Positions 8,930 through 17,102 of a DNA stretch of 64,000 nt are shown here, piece by piece. Under the pieces are notes generated by a model. It had not been told where the DNA came from. It saw only the letters and a program-made list of their open reading frames with translations, and ran no database searches. Numbering within the stretch: position 1 is the first letter of the stretch; every line of letters starts with the position of its first letter. Origin of the DNA: Bdellovibrio sp. BCCA (lineage in GTDB: Bacteria; Bdellovibrionota; Bdellovibrionia; Bdellovibrionales; Bdellovibrionaceae); the NCBI RefSeq assembly GCF_037996825.1, contig NZ_JBBNAC010000001.1, positions 2,976,001 through 3,040,000 of the forward strand, in the 5' to 3' direction. The translations under genes and the position numbers were made by a program.

Positions 8930-9510
8930 TGAAATATCTTTTGGGTCTTTTTTTAGTTCTAACAGCTTGTGCTTCTTATGAGGTGACTCCTGCCGGCCAT
9001 ACAATGCCGACGACAGGTGACTACATGAGTATCATCGAAAAGCATTCAGATAAAGTGCGCCGCTATTCTGGTTTTTACAATACTTTGGATATGGAAGCGA
9101 CGGTTATCAACTCAGAAGTGGCAGCGGCTCAATTGCAACAAGGCTCGATGCTTTATCAATGGGATGAAAAAAGATTCGCAGAAGAAAAAACGAATTACGA
9201 AAATCGCCTTAGCAAAGAGACAGAAGTTTTCTTGAGCTTTTATACTCCTGAAAGAAAAAACGACGACCTTTTCAAAGCCAATACGATGTGGAAAATTTTC
9301 TTGGATGTTGATGGCAAACGCTATGAAGGCAAAGCGAAGAAAATCAAATTGCAGTTGGCAGAGATCGAAGGGCTTTACCCTTATCACAACCGCTTCTACA
9401 CGCCTTATTCCGTGATCTTCCCCGTGCCTATGCGCTCTATCGAAGGCAAACCTTTGAAGATGACAATCACGGGCGCCGTAGGCTCCGGAGTTCTTGAATT
9501 TAAACCTTAG
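8929..9510 (+). CDS. Predicted lipoprotein of unknown function
   Basis: 193-residue exported protein. The N-terminus has a short type II signal with lipobox LTAC (Cys near 14), so it should be lipid-anchored at the periplasmic face. The mature part is mixed polar and charged with no domain that I recognise. The ATG overlaps the hydrolase stop (TAATG), so the two are co-translated. The 3' end overlaps the convergent solute-binding gene by four bases with no terminator between them. Confidence 0.75.
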   Translation: MKYLLGLFLVLTACASYEVTPAGHTMPTTGDYMSIIEKHSDKVRRYSGFYNTLDMEATVINSEVAAAQLQQGSMLYQWDEKRFAEEKTNYENRLSKETEVFLSFYTPERKNDDLFKANTMWKIFLDVDGKRYEGKAKKIKLQLAEIEGLYPYHNRFYTPYSVIFPVPMRSIEGKPLKMTITGAVGSGVLEFKP

Positions 9511-10322
9511 TTTTGTAAACGGTGAAGAGCTTCTTCTTCACTCATGTATTTTGAAAAGACGCGAAGGAAACTTCCGTCTTTTTTCATTTCATCCAAAGCC
9601 TTTTCAAAAGACTGCTTCTCAGCAGCACTTACACGGCGCTTAGAAAGATAAAGTCCAACTTGGACCTTTTTGGAAAGATCCACGACTTTTTCAACCTGAT
9701 CTTCCATCTTCTGTTTCTTTGTATGATAAGAAGTCACTAACGCTGAAAACAGTACGGCCTGCACCCGTCCTTCTTTTAAAAGTCGAAAAGCATTATCCGG
9801 AGTCGGAACACCCACCAAACGGGAGGCTTTCAAAAGACGAGTCTCTTCACTTTCTGAGATCACGGATCTATTGCCGATCATATAGGCAAATTTGATTTTT
9901 TCATCGTTCAAATAGTCTTCGATTTTTTTCCCACGAGCGAAAACTTTCTTTGCTACGGTCAATTCGCGCTGACTGTTATAAAATGGGATAAAATTTCCAC
10001 CCGTTTCATATTCGGACGATCTCACCATCAAAGCCAGAACGTCGACGCGGCCGTGATTGATTTGATCAACCGCAGAAGGTCTTGGCAGTTCCGACTCGAT
10101 AAACTGACAACCCATTTTGTCTTTAATGATCACGATAAGGTCGTGAGCCAGCCCCTGAAGGCGGCCGTTCTCTCTATAGGCAAAGGGCTCAAAATTATTC
10201 AGCCCTACTAAAAAACGTCTTTCGCAAGTGTTCTTTGTTCCTTTTTCTTGCAGCTGGGCCGGTACCTGCTGAGCAAGCACACCGAGAAATAAAAATAAGA
10301 TAAGAGAGCGAAAGAATAACAT
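9507..10322 (-). CDS. Periplasmic solute-binding protein, family 3-like
   Basis: 271-residue exported protein of the amino-acid-type solute-binding fold (SBP_bac_3). The signal peptide (about 1-22, ending near VPAQ) is followed by LVGLNNFEPFAYRENGRLQGLAHD in two parts, the classic start of lobe 1. Later come RVDVLALMVRSSE, the hinge-crossing GNRSVISESEE region and DEMKKDGSFLRVFSKY at the C-terminus. No ABC permease or ATPase lies nearby, so it may be an orphan receptor-like binding protein. The ligand is unknown. It lies 88 bases downstream of the SDR gene on the same strand. The two stop codons of this gene and the convergent lipoprotein overlap in TTAG. Confidence 0.8.
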   Translation of the reverse strand: MLFFRSLILFLFLGVLAQQVPAQLQEKGTKNTCERRFLVGLNNFEPFAYRENGRLQGLAHDLIVIIKDKMGCQFIESELPRPSAVDQINHGRVDVLALMVRSSEYETGGNFIPFYNSQRELTVAKKVFARGKKIEDYLNDEKIKFAYMIGNRSVISESEETRLLKASRLVGVPTPDNAFRLLKEGRVQAVLFSALVTSYHTKKQKMEDQVEKVVDLSKKVQVGLYLSKRRVSAAEKQSFEKALDEMKKDGSFLRVFSKYMSEEEALHRLQN

Positions 10323-10410
10323 CGTTGATCCTTGCCCTCTTTCTCGGAATATTGCTTAGTAGAATAAAGCACCCTTACCGGAAAGTAAGATTCACATTTT
10401 GCATGTTCGC

Positions 10411-11187
10411 CTAGGATCTTTTAAAGCGGCGAGCGACTTCTATCTCAAAAAGAGGCTTCGCAAATTTAGCGATTTTTAAGCCGACACCCGTTAGTCCCGA
10501 AGGCTCCATGTCGACTAAATCATGAAGAATCGCATCACGAATCATCTGCGCATATTTTGCCGGTGAAATAGCTTCATTCGGAATTTGGAAATTTTTAGAA
10601 TAAAGAGTTTCAATTTCGTCAAACATACGAGTTTTAATTCCGGGAGTTACAAGAAGCAGCGTTGTCACACCCGTGTCTTTCAACTCCATGCGAATGCAGT
10701 CTGTGAAAGCAGCGACAGCGGCTTTGGAGGCAGCGTATGTGGAAGCGCAAGGAAAATGCATGAAAGCGGAAACGCTGGAATTATTAATAATTTTCCCACG
10801 CTTTCGTTGCAACATTCCTGGCAAAACGCCGTGGGTAAGGTGAATGAGCGCATTCACATTTACTTGCAACATTTTATAAATATCATCCATGGGCTGATCT
10901 TCAATCAAACCGCCCGTGAGCATGCCGGCGTTATTAAACAAAATATCCACAGGCGTGTCTTTCAGACGTTGAACTAAATCTTCAACTCCTCCACGCGTAG
11001 AAAGATCGGCTTCCCACACCGTAACTGATTTCGCACCGGCGTTTTCCATTTCTTTGATAATGTCGCCATCGGATTTTCTTAAAACCAAATGCAAATGAGC
11101 TTTATCTTCCGCACACATTTTTGCGAAAGCTTTACCGATTCCACGACTGGCACCAGTTACTAAGACATGACGATTTACAATCTCCAT
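10411..11187 (-). CDS. Short-chain dehydrogenase/reductase (classical SDR)
   Basis: 258-residue NAD(P)-dependent oxidoreductase. The cofactor loop is TGASRGIG (near 11-18), the structural motif is NNAG (near 86), and the catalytic set is Ser (NSSVSAF) with YAASK. The C-terminal part has the lipid-metabolism SDR look (TPGIKTRMFDEI), but substrate cannot be assigned. The ATG at 11187 has AAGGA about ten bases upstream, inside the end of the RNase H gene, and only seven bases separate the genes. It is probably in one operon with the RNase H. Confidence 0.88.
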   Translation of the reverse strand: MEIVNRHVLVTGASRGIGKAFAKMCAEDKAHLHLVLRKSDGDIIKEMENAGAKSVTVWEADLSTRGGVEDLVQRLKDTPVDILFNNAGMLTGGLIEDQPMDDIYKMLQVNVNALIHLTHGVLPGMLQRKRGKIINNSSVSAFMHFPCASTYAASKAAVAAFTDCIRMELKDTGVTTLLLVTPGIKTRMFDEIETLYSKNFQIPNEAISPAKYAQMIRDAILHDLVDMEPSGLTGVGLKIAKFAKPLFEIEVARRFKRS

Positions 11188-11194
11188 GATGTGC

Positions 11195-11947
11195 TCATCC
11201 TTCCTTAATCACAGTTTGAGGACTGAGTCCCCAGGTCTTGAGGATTTCAATTTCATCGGAGGCCGACATTGCTTTTTTGAACTTAGCACCGGATTGACCG
11301 CTCACACGTTTTTGGCAAGACGGCCAATCTTTGTGTCGATAAACCAATCCGCCCAAGTTGCTTAAATAACTAAAGGCCTCTTTTTTTTCCCCGGGTTGAC
11401 GCATCTCCGGAAGAGACGTGTCTGCAGGGACTTCCAATAAATTCACAGAATAATTATCTAAAGATCCAGAGTACAAATTGACATAATCATCTTTGGAAAA
11501 CGCGACAGCAATACGGTCACAGCGTTCATTGCCGGGAATACCGATGTGGCCGCGAGAATATTTCCACTCAATTTTATTGCGAGCGCCGCGCTCTTGCACA
11601 AGCTGAGAAATCTCTTCCCACAAATCGCGATTGGAAACGTCTTGACCTTCGGCCGTTTGCCAGTTTCTTTTTTTCCAACCCCAAATCCACTGTGTGATTC
11701 CGCGAATCAGATACGTCGAATCCGTATAGAAATGAATTTGACCTGGTTGATTGCGCACAAATTTAAGAGCTTCTAACGCGGCCGTCATTTCCATTCGATT
11801 GTTTGTTGTGGAACGCTCACCGTCGCCGAGCTCTTGCACCTGATTGGTTGGAAAAAGGACAATGCTTCCCCAGCCACCTGGTCCAGGATTTCCGGAGCAA
11901 GCGCCGTCAGAAAAAATCATAATATAATCACGAGTTGTTTTTTGCAC
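11195..11947 (-). CDS. rnhA: Ribonuclease H with C-terminal hybrid-binding-like domain
   Basis: 250-residue nuclease that cuts RNA in RNA/DNA hybrids. The type I catalytic domain (about 8-160) has all key residues: D14 (FSDGACSGNPGPGGWG), E53 (NRMEMTAALEA), D76 (YTDSTYLI), H134 (SRGHIGIPGN) and D144. About 45 C-terminal residues (VYRHKDWPSCQKRVSG, then GAKFKKAMSASDEIE) resemble the viroplasmin-like RNase H hybrid-binding domain. That domain is normally N-terminal in RNase HI, so the order is reversed here. The start is a GTG at 11947 with GAGGA eight bases upstream. A TTGACA-like promoter may lie in the 60-base gap upstream. Confidence 0.9.
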   Translation of the reverse strand: MQKTTRDYIMIFSDGACSGNPGPGGWGSIVLFPTNQVQELGDGERSTTNNRMEMTAALEALKFVRNQPGQIHFYTDSTYLIRGITQWIWGWKKRNWQTAEGQDVSNRDLWEEISQLVQERGARNKIEWKYSRGHIGIPGNERCDRIAVAFSKDDYVNLYSGSLDNYSVNLLEVPADTSLPEMRQPGEKKEAFSYLSNLGGLVYRHKDWPSCQKRVSGQSGAKFKKAMSASDEIEILKTWGLSPQTVIKEG

Positions 11948-12007
11948 AGATCAATCCTCGCGAAGGCAGGAAGCCATGTCAATGCTCGTCGCTTCCTTAC
12001 GTGGGGA

Positions 12008-12700
12008 TTACAACATGACATCTACAAAACGTTTGAAGAAAGCACCGTCGCCACAACGTGCGGTCTCTTCATAAAACTTCGCTGCTTGTTTTGCGCGATA
12101 GTCCATAGGCTCCTTTTGTACAGGGGCCTTGGCCTCAGTTCTTGGCGGAGGTTCGGAGACTTGAGGTTTCTGTGGCGCAGGATCTACTTTGGGTTCCTTC
12201 GCAGCGCTGGTCGTTTCACGAGGAGCTTCGCGAGGTTCTTTCGGTGCTTCCTTGGGCTTCTCAGCTGTTTTTGGAGGTTCCTGCGTCGTTGGTTTTTCAC
12301 TTGTTCCAAAATCCGGAGGTGACCACTTTTTAGCAGTGCTTGTCGTCGATGTGGTTGATGCTCTGGTTGACGTTGCTTTTGGTGCGGTCTTTATGGTGGC
12401 ATCATATCTTCGTCGTGCTATCGGGTCCATCAGCGTGTCACGAGTGATATTGATCTTCTTCATCACTTCAGTGGCCACTTTCAATTTCTGTGGTTCATTT
12501 AAGTAACGATCCGGATGATAGGACTTCATCAGACGACGGTAAGCCGCGCGAATTTCATCATCCGTCGCATTTGGGCTGACGTTTAAAACTTCATACAAAC
12601 TGCTTTGCGGATTCATAATACGACGAACTTCGCCTGCCGTTTGCGCAAAAGCTTTTAAACTTAGCAATGTGACAAGAAGAATCAACCACTTCATTTGCAC
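12008..12700 (-). CDS. Exported J-domain protein with Pro/Lys-rich tail
   Basis: 230-residue protein with an N-terminal signal peptide or anchor (residues 1-20, ending AFAQ). A J-domain follows at about 33-105: SLYEVLNVSPNATDDEIRAA, HPD at 62-64, and a closing ARRRYD. The rest is a Pro/Lys/Glu/Thr-rich low-complexity stretch and a short C-terminal segment (KFYEETARCGDGAFFKRF). J-domains normally stimulate cytoplasmic Hsp70, so export is unusual; the segment could instead be a membrane anchor with a cytoplasmic J-domain. The gene overlaps the preceding one by ten bases and is co-transcribed with it. Confidence 0.8.
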   Translation of the reverse strand: MQMKWLILLVTLLSLKAFAQTAGEVRRIMNPQSSLYEVLNVSPNATDDEIRAAYRRLMKSYHPDRYLNEPQKLKVATEVMKKINITRDTLMDPIARRRYDATIKTAPKATSTRASTTSTTSTAKKWSPPDFGTSEKPTTQEPPKTAEKPKEAPKEPREAPRETTSAAKEPKVDPAPQKPQVSEPPPRTEAKAPVQKEPMDYRAKQAAKFYEETARCGDGAFFKRFVDVML

Positions 12701-14244
12701 ACTCCCGATTTCGAAGATTCACGAATGGCATCCGGAACTTTTTCAGGTTTCTTTTTGATAAGTTCTAAAACTTCTTTGCGCTCGTTTTGTGGAAGGTGCG
12801 AAAGATATCCTAAAAACATTCCCATTTCTTCCGAGTCGACATTTTTTTGACTGTTCTCTAAAACTTTAAGAACGCTCTTGTCTGACGAAATTTCCTTTAA
12901 AGAGGTCGCCAAAGATCTGACACTTTCAGCTTCGACCTTTGCACCTTCTTTGGCGACCTTGGCGTAAGAGCCAAGACGTGATGCCTGTGCCGCATTTTTC
13001 ATAACTTTAAGACCCGCACCAAAAGGAATGATGGAGGCTGCTGAAAAGCCTGCATCCGCAAGCTCTGAATAAGCTTGCTTCTTTGCTTCATCTGCTTTCG
13101 AGAAAGCTTCTTTTGACGATCCCTCCGCAAAAGCCGACGCTCTTAAGTTTTGTGCCTCTATGAACGATTCATGCGCTTTCGCTGAAGAGTAAATAGCCTC
13201 TCCACCGCCAGCAATGGTACCAGCTAGAGCAGCGCCAGCAGCGACTGTCGTCAAAGTTCCCGCTGCGGCTGTTCCCGAAAGAACGGCGGCACCGACTCCG
13301 GCACCAATTCCTGTTGCCAGAAGAACTCCTCCGATAACAAGTCCTCCCCAGAAGATCGCTTTATCTAAGGTTTCTCTATTCTGAGCTTTTTTGTCGTAAT
13401 CCTGCAAAATTTTGCAGACCATATCGAGCGCACCTGGATTTTCCATCAGAAACTGCGCCGTCGCCGCAGGATTGGTGACCAAAAGATTTTGCAAAGCTTC
13501 GTCGGCTTTCTTGTTTGAAACTTCCTGCAAATAAGTTTCGTGATTTTTTAGTTCTGTTTGCACTTCGCTAAAAGCGTTTTTGACATCGGACTGAACAATA
13601 ACGTCTTTGTTTTTTCTATCGCGAAGAGCTTTTGTATAAAGCAGCAGGTCCGCTCCCGACTGCGGAGGTTTTGTCGCAAGTTCACGCTCTCGGTCTGTCA
13701 ACTCAACAGCAAGATCCAGGGAATCTTTTTTTGCAATTTCTTTCCAATAATTTTGGGTTGAATGAAGCTGCTTAAAGGCATTGACAAGAATTTTCTTTTT
13801 GGCTTCTTCTTGCATTGAGGTTTCAAGTTCTTTGTTAAAACTTTGCAGTTTCTTTTCTGCTTCCATTGATTCAGCACAAACACCCGTGTTTAAAACTTGT
13901 GTATTCAGAGCCTTCGCTAAAGCTTGAGAAACTCCTTGAGCGGCGGCATGGGAAAGAAGGCACTTGCTGAGCCTCTCTTTCAGAGCCACGACACTTAAAA
14001 GATTTTTTCCTTGCTGAAGAAGCTTTTTTCCTTCAGGGGTTTGCAACTGTTTGATTTTCTCTTTATCTGCAAGAAGGTCTTGAAAAGATCTTTGGAAAGA
14101 GTTTACCACCTTGGGATCTTCCAAATTCGCTGCAGTCCAAGCGATTTGTTTTGTGTATAAAAGTTCAAGATCCGCAGATGCTGCCTGCAGAGGCAAAGAA
14201 CAGAAAATTATAAATAAAATCATCAAAGACGAACGAACGATCAT
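12691..14244 (-). CDS. Exported helical protein with Gly/Ala-rich hydrophobic hairpin, unknown function
   Basis: 517 residues. A signal peptide (about 1-21, ending LQAAS) is followed by a long Lys/Glu/Gln-rich helical region with coiled-coil character (25-290). A hydrophobic Gly/Ala-rich segment at about 300-355 looks like a membrane-inserting hairpin. A second helical region follows. I do not recognise a family. The hydrophobic hairpin within a long helical exported protein recalls pore-forming or phage-type membrane proteins, but this is only resemblance. ATG 14244 has no strong ribosome-binding site; an internal ATG at 14223 is possible. It is the first gene of the operon with the J-domain protein. 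Confidence 0.72.
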   Translation of the reverse strand: MIVRSSLMILFIIFCSLPLQAASADLELLYTKQIAWTAANLEDPKVVNSFQRSFQDLLADKEKIKQLQTPEGKKLLQQGKNLLSVVALKERLSKCLLSHAAAQGVSQALAKALNTQVLNTGVCAESMEAEKKLQSFNKELETSMQEEAKKKILVNAFKQLHSTQNYWKEIAKKDSLDLAVELTDRERELATKPPQSGADLLLYTKALRDRKNKDVIVQSDVKNAFSEVQTELKNHETYLQEVSNKKADEALQNLLVTNPAATAQFLMENPGALDMVCKILQDYDKKAQNRETLDKAIFWGGLVIGGVLLATGIGAGVGAAVLSGTAAAGTLTTVAAGAALAGTIAGGGEAIYSSAKAHESFIEAQNLRASAFAEGSSKEAFSKADEAKKQAYSELADAGFSAASIIPFGAGLKVMKNAAQASRLGSYAKVAKEGAKVEAESVRSLATSLKEISSDKSVLKVLENSQKNVDSEEMGMFLGYLSHLPQNERKEVLELIKKKPEKVPDAIRESSKSGVCK

Positions 14245-14372
14245 GCTTCGTTTTTATCGGCAGAACAGGTCTTTCATCACACGCGACTTTCGTGAAGATT
14301 GGCGTCGATTGTCCTCTGACTAATCCTTTGACAGGTCCGAAGTCTCTGGATGCATTCTGGCCCTGCTTATCG

Positions 14373-14388
14373 TGGCACCGTCCCTGCA
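14373..14388 (+). promoter_or_regulatory. Sigma-54-type promoter (-24/-12) upstream of outer-membrane barrel gene
   Basis: TGGCACCGTCCCTGCA matches the sigma-54 consensus TGGCAC-N5-TTGCA, with GG at 14374-14375 and GC at 14386-14387 (exact 10-base gap). Predicted start of transcription is near 14399, leaving a leader of about 16 bases that contains the ribosome-binding site GAGGAG before ATG 14415. A closely similar block (promoter plus a CTCCT..AGGAG element) precedes the protease gene at 16997. Confidence 0.78.
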
Positions 14389-14414
14389 ATTTGAACCTCC
14401 TTGAGGAGATCCTT

Positions 14415-15266
14415 ATGTCTTTTGCTATTCGTCCCCTTCTTGGAATTTTAGCGACCGTTTTATTGGCAGGCCCTGCTTTTGCGAATAATAACGCTTCCGT
14501 GACCTCCTCACTCGTAGTTCAACAGCCTAAAAAAGAAGGCCGTTTGTGGAGTGGTTATATCAACGTCGGCCGCTCAGCAAGCCTTTATGATTTTAAAGAT
14601 GGCAGCCGCAAAGACGGAATGGACTATGCGCTTCGTTTCAACTTAAAAGCCAGCGAAAACTACACGGTCCGTATTCAAGGCGGCTATTCTCAAGATCTTA
14701 AATATCCAGAGAGCGATGACTTTTCTGATACTTCTGTGAGCGTTATCAGATCTCCGTTTGAAATGGGTTCGACATTATTGCTTGGTTACCGCGTGGGTGC
14801 TGTTGTTCCAACATCAAAAGACTCTCACGTTCGTCAAAACTTGACGACGTCTCTTTCAACATCTTTAAGTGTGATCGTAAATCCTGACCGTCTCATTACG
14901 GGATTTGATGTTTCTGGCTCTATCAGTGCAGCTCGCAACATTCACCAATACGAAACGGCTCTTGATGGACGTGTGAACACACAATATTCCTCAAACCAAT
15001 CTCTTTCTTTAAGTTATAGCTGGGAATCCGGCGTTTCTTTATCGACAGACTTCCTTCACAGAAATACGTGGTCTTACCAAAATGTGATGAGAGATTCTTT
15101 CGAGATGTCTCAGGAGTTAGGTTATCAATTCAATCCGACATGGGCATTTGCTGTCGGTCATACAAACAGCGGGTCAACTCTCAAACCAAATGGTTCAGAC
15201 TCTAACGTGCAATTCATCGACGAAAACAACTCTTTGGTTTACGCTTCAATGACCGTTATTTTCTAG
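14415..15266 (+). CDS. Predicted outer-membrane beta-barrel protein
   Basis: 283 residues from ATG 14415, chosen over the in-frame ATG at 14292. This choice places GAGGAG seven bases upstream and leaves a proper signal peptide (MSFAIRPLLGILATVLLAG, cleaved after AFA). The mature part is a run of alternating beta-strand-like segments (YINVGRSASLYDF, NYTVRIQGGYS, LSLSYSWESGVSLSTDF) and ends VYASMTVIF, a C-terminal aromatic as in barrel proteins. No specific channel or enzyme family is recognised. It is transcribed from a sigma-54-type promoter and is followed eight bases later by a HAD-like exported protein. Confidence 0.8.
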   Translation: MSFAIRPLLGILATVLLAGPAFANNNASVTSSLVVQQPKKEGRLWSGYINVGRSASLYDFKDGSRKDGMDYALRFNLKASENYTVRIQGGYSQDLKYPESDDFSDTSVSVIRSPFEMGSTLLLGYRVGAVVPTSKDSHVRQNLTTSLSTSLSVIVNPDRLITGFDVSGSISAARNIHQYETALDGRVNTQYSSNQSLSLSYSWESGVSLSTDFLHRNTWSYQNVMRDSFEMSQELGYQFNPTWAFAVGHTNSGSTLKPNGSDSNVQFIDENNSLVYASMTVIF

Positions 15267-15274
15267 AGGAAAAT

Positions 15275-16072
15275 ATGCAAGCGTGGCTGGTAGCACTTTT
15301 AATCTTACTCTGCTTCCAGCCGGTGGCTCACGCCAACTCCCCGACACCTATTGACATTGTCTTTGATATTGATTGGACGACTTTTTATTCTGTTGATGCC
15401 AACGACTCGAACCAAAAAAACAATCAAACTTTAACTGCCAACGAAAAGCTCTATCGTCCAACGGATCACTTGGCCGATGTGATTGAAACATTGTTAATAA
15501 AACATCCCGAAGTGCGCATCAGTTTTTTCAGCGGCGGTGAAAGATCACGCAACGAAATTCTTTTGAAGAACGTATTTCTTTCTGACGGGCGTTCACTTTT
15601 AGAGGTTTCGCACCGCCTGCTTTCCAAGGAAAACCTCACCGTCATTTCTCAAGATGGGACACTGCCATTTTCAACGCGTTATAAAAAAGTTCTCGACCAA
15701 GGCATTCCTGACTGGAATCCACAACGGACGATTCTTATTGATGACCAGGTGGCGTTTGCAAAGCCACCGTTGGTCGCTGTGAACTCGCTGGGTGTTTACA
15801 ACTATCAGAATAGATTCGACGCTTCCCGCTCGCTGGAGCTGCATTTCCCGGTGAGCGAAGCCCAATGGAAGATGGAGCGTAATAAAGCTCTTCTGTGGCT
15901 GGCTATGATTGATTTAGCTTTTCAAAAATCTCAAAATGATTCTGTGTCTTTTTCGGAAGCTGCGCGCTCTGTCTGGGAAAAGCAGTCGACAAATTCTTTG
16001 TTGATCGCGCGCGGGCAGCAACTCGTGCAACGAATCGCCGCCCCTTCTTGCGGAAAAGTTTTCGCTTTTTAA
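15275..16072 (+). CDS. Exported HAD-superfamily-like phosphatase
   Basis: 265 residues with a signal peptide (about 1-20, cleaved near AHA). Haloacid-dehalogenase motifs are visible in order: motif I VFDIDWTTF (DxDxT), motif II SFFSGG, a lysine in TRYKK, and motif IV ILIDDQ (paired Asp). This suggests a periplasmic phosphatase using an Asp nucleophile. Substrate is unknown. It lies eight bases after the barrel gene with GAGGA upstream of its ATG, so it shares the sigma-54-type promoter at 14373. The stop overlaps that of the convergent gene (TTAA at 16069-16072). Confidence 0.75.
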   Translation: MQAWLVALLILLCFQPVAHANSPTPIDIVFDIDWTTFYSVDANDSNQKNNQTLTANEKLYRPTDHLADVIETLLIKHPEVRISFFSGGERSRNEILLKNVFLSDGRSLLEVSHRLLSKENLTVISQDGTLPFSTRYKKVLDQGIPDWNPQRTILIDDQVAFAKPPLVAVNSLGVYNYQNRFDASRSLELHFPVSEAQWKMERNKALLWLAMIDLAFQKSQNDSVSFSEAARSVWEKQSTNSLLIARGQQLVQRIAAPSCGKVFAF

Positions 16073-16803
16073 TTTTTTTTCACGAAATTTTTCAAAGTGA
16101 TAAAGTAAGCTTTTTTGCTTGCATCATGCTCGATGGAATATGTCTGAGGATAATATCCTTTGTTCGCGACGACCTCGGGAACTGGAACATTTTTCTGGAA
16201 GGGCTTTTTGCTTAACAAAAAGTCTCTTGTAACCATGGGCTCCACAAAACTGATGTTGCCATTATAAGCGCCATAGATATAGGTCGCTGTAAAAGTCTTT
16301 CCGTGAAATTCAGGCGAACGAGGATCTATCCAGTGCCATCCCATCGTTGGAACTCCGTCAGGAGTCGGAGCATAAAAAGGTGGAATTTCTTTTGGATCTA
16401 AAGCTGCCATACAAACCGCGTGATCAGCTCCGGCACAAGTGATCGCCTCTTGAATCTCTCGCGAAATAAAATAAAAATGCACGTCAAAGTGCGGGATCCC
16501 GTATATAGGATCAGGTTCATGTCCGTGAGGATTCCAATTCACCACAATGTGGTTATAAGGAGGAACATTTACAAGAGAAGGTAAACTCAAAGTAAAGTTC
16601 GACATCGGCATGTGTGGCGGAAGCCCCTGAAGAGCTTTATTCGAGAGGGCCACTCCCAGTGAAATCAGTTTTCCATTTCCATCAATATCAACAAACGTTC
16701 TTCCCGCACCATCTCCAATTTTGACGGCATCCCCATAGATTTTAAAAGCCTGGGCATTGAGGCCTGCAAATAAAAGACAGCAAAATATAACGAACTCTTT
16801 CAT
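16069..16803 (-). CDS. Exported protein with TTHB210-like (DUF5602) domain
   Basis: 244 residues with a signal peptide (about 1-18, cleaved after AQA). The block VNWNPHGHEPDPIYG followed directly by IPHFDVHFYFI is characteristic, in my memory, of the DUF5602/TTHB210-like family of secreted proteins. The clustered histidines suggest metal binding. The molecular role is not known. The ATG at 16803 has GGAGGGATC just upstream. Its promoter must lie in the 299-base gap shared with the divergent protease gene. Confidence 0.7.
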   Translation of the reverse strand: MKEFVIFCCLLFAGLNAQAFKIYGDAVKIGDGAGRTFVDIDGNGKLISLGVALSNKALQGLPPHMPMSNFTLSLPSLVNVPPYNHIVVNWNPHGHEPDPIYGIPHFDVHFYFISREIQEAITCAGADHAVCMAALDPKEIPPFYAPTPDGVPTMGWHWIDPRSPEFHGKTFTATYIYGAYNGNISFVEPMVTRDFLLSKKPFQKNVPVPEVVANKGYYPQTYSIEHDASKKAYFITLKNFVKKN

Positions 16804-16899
16804 GATCCCTCCTTTTGGGTGTCTCTAAGAATAGAGCCAGGTCCCCCTGCTTCGCCAAATTCGGAAGTGGTCCCATGCATGAAATCAGTAGCGTGTGAT

Positions 16900-16914
16900 G
16901 TCTCATTTTGAAAC
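16900..16914. promoter_or_regulatory. Palindromic box GTCTCA-TTT-TGAAAC, candidate activator site
   Basis: Imperfect dyad of form GTYTCA-N3-TGARAC. The identical 15 bases occur, inverted, at 54552-54566 upstream of the fibre lipoprotein gene. Its position upstream of a sigma-54-type promoter fits an enhancer-binding-protein site, but no binding protein is identified. Confidence 0.5.
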
Positions 16915-16996
16915 TTCCCCTAATTGTCCTCCGTTTAAACTTTTGACGGCTAGAAATCGTGTATTGCAATAAATTCATCGCGGGGACATTTTGCCG

Positions 16997-17012
16997 TGGC
17001 ACTGTCAGTGCA
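16997..17012 (+). promoter_or_regulatory. Sigma-54-type promoter (-24/-12) upstream of metalloprotease gene
   Basis: TGGCACTGTCAGTGCA has GG at 16998-16999 and GC at 17010-17011, exactly the sigma-54 spacing. Predicted start of transcription is near 17023, about 80 bases before ATG 17103. A near-identical 16-mer at 14373 supports both calls. Confidence 0.78.
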
Positions 17013-17102
17013 TTTGTATCTCCTAAGGAGAGAGTCTCTGCCCGTAAGCTCATATATTCGATGTGAGTTATGGGTAGTGACAAATTAGGAATGGAGAGAA
17101 CT

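Larger units (their letters stand above)
16804..17102. promoter_or_regulatory. 299-base divergent control region upstream of giant protease
   Basis: This is the longest non-coding stretch in the window. In order it holds the ribosome-binding site of the minus-strand gene, a palindromic GTCTCA-TTT-TGAAAC box at 16900-16914, a weak sigma-70-like TTGACG (16953-16958) followed by TGCAAT, the sigma-54-type promoter at 16997-17012, and a leader of about 80 bases with CTCCTAAGGAG just after the predicted start. The palindrome lies about 120 bases upstream of the predicted start, a usual distance for an NtrC-type activator site. No small gene was found. Confidence 0.6.

Noticed and set aside
14254-14261. 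GCCGATAA (minus strand) as a sigma-28 promoter for the gene starting at 14244
   Set aside because: It would give an almost leaderless transcript and there is no acceptable -35 at the right spacing.
14331-14358. TTGACA with TGCATT as a sigma-70 promoter upstream of the barrel gene
   Set aside because: The -10 is poor and a much better sigma-54 element lies closer at 14373.
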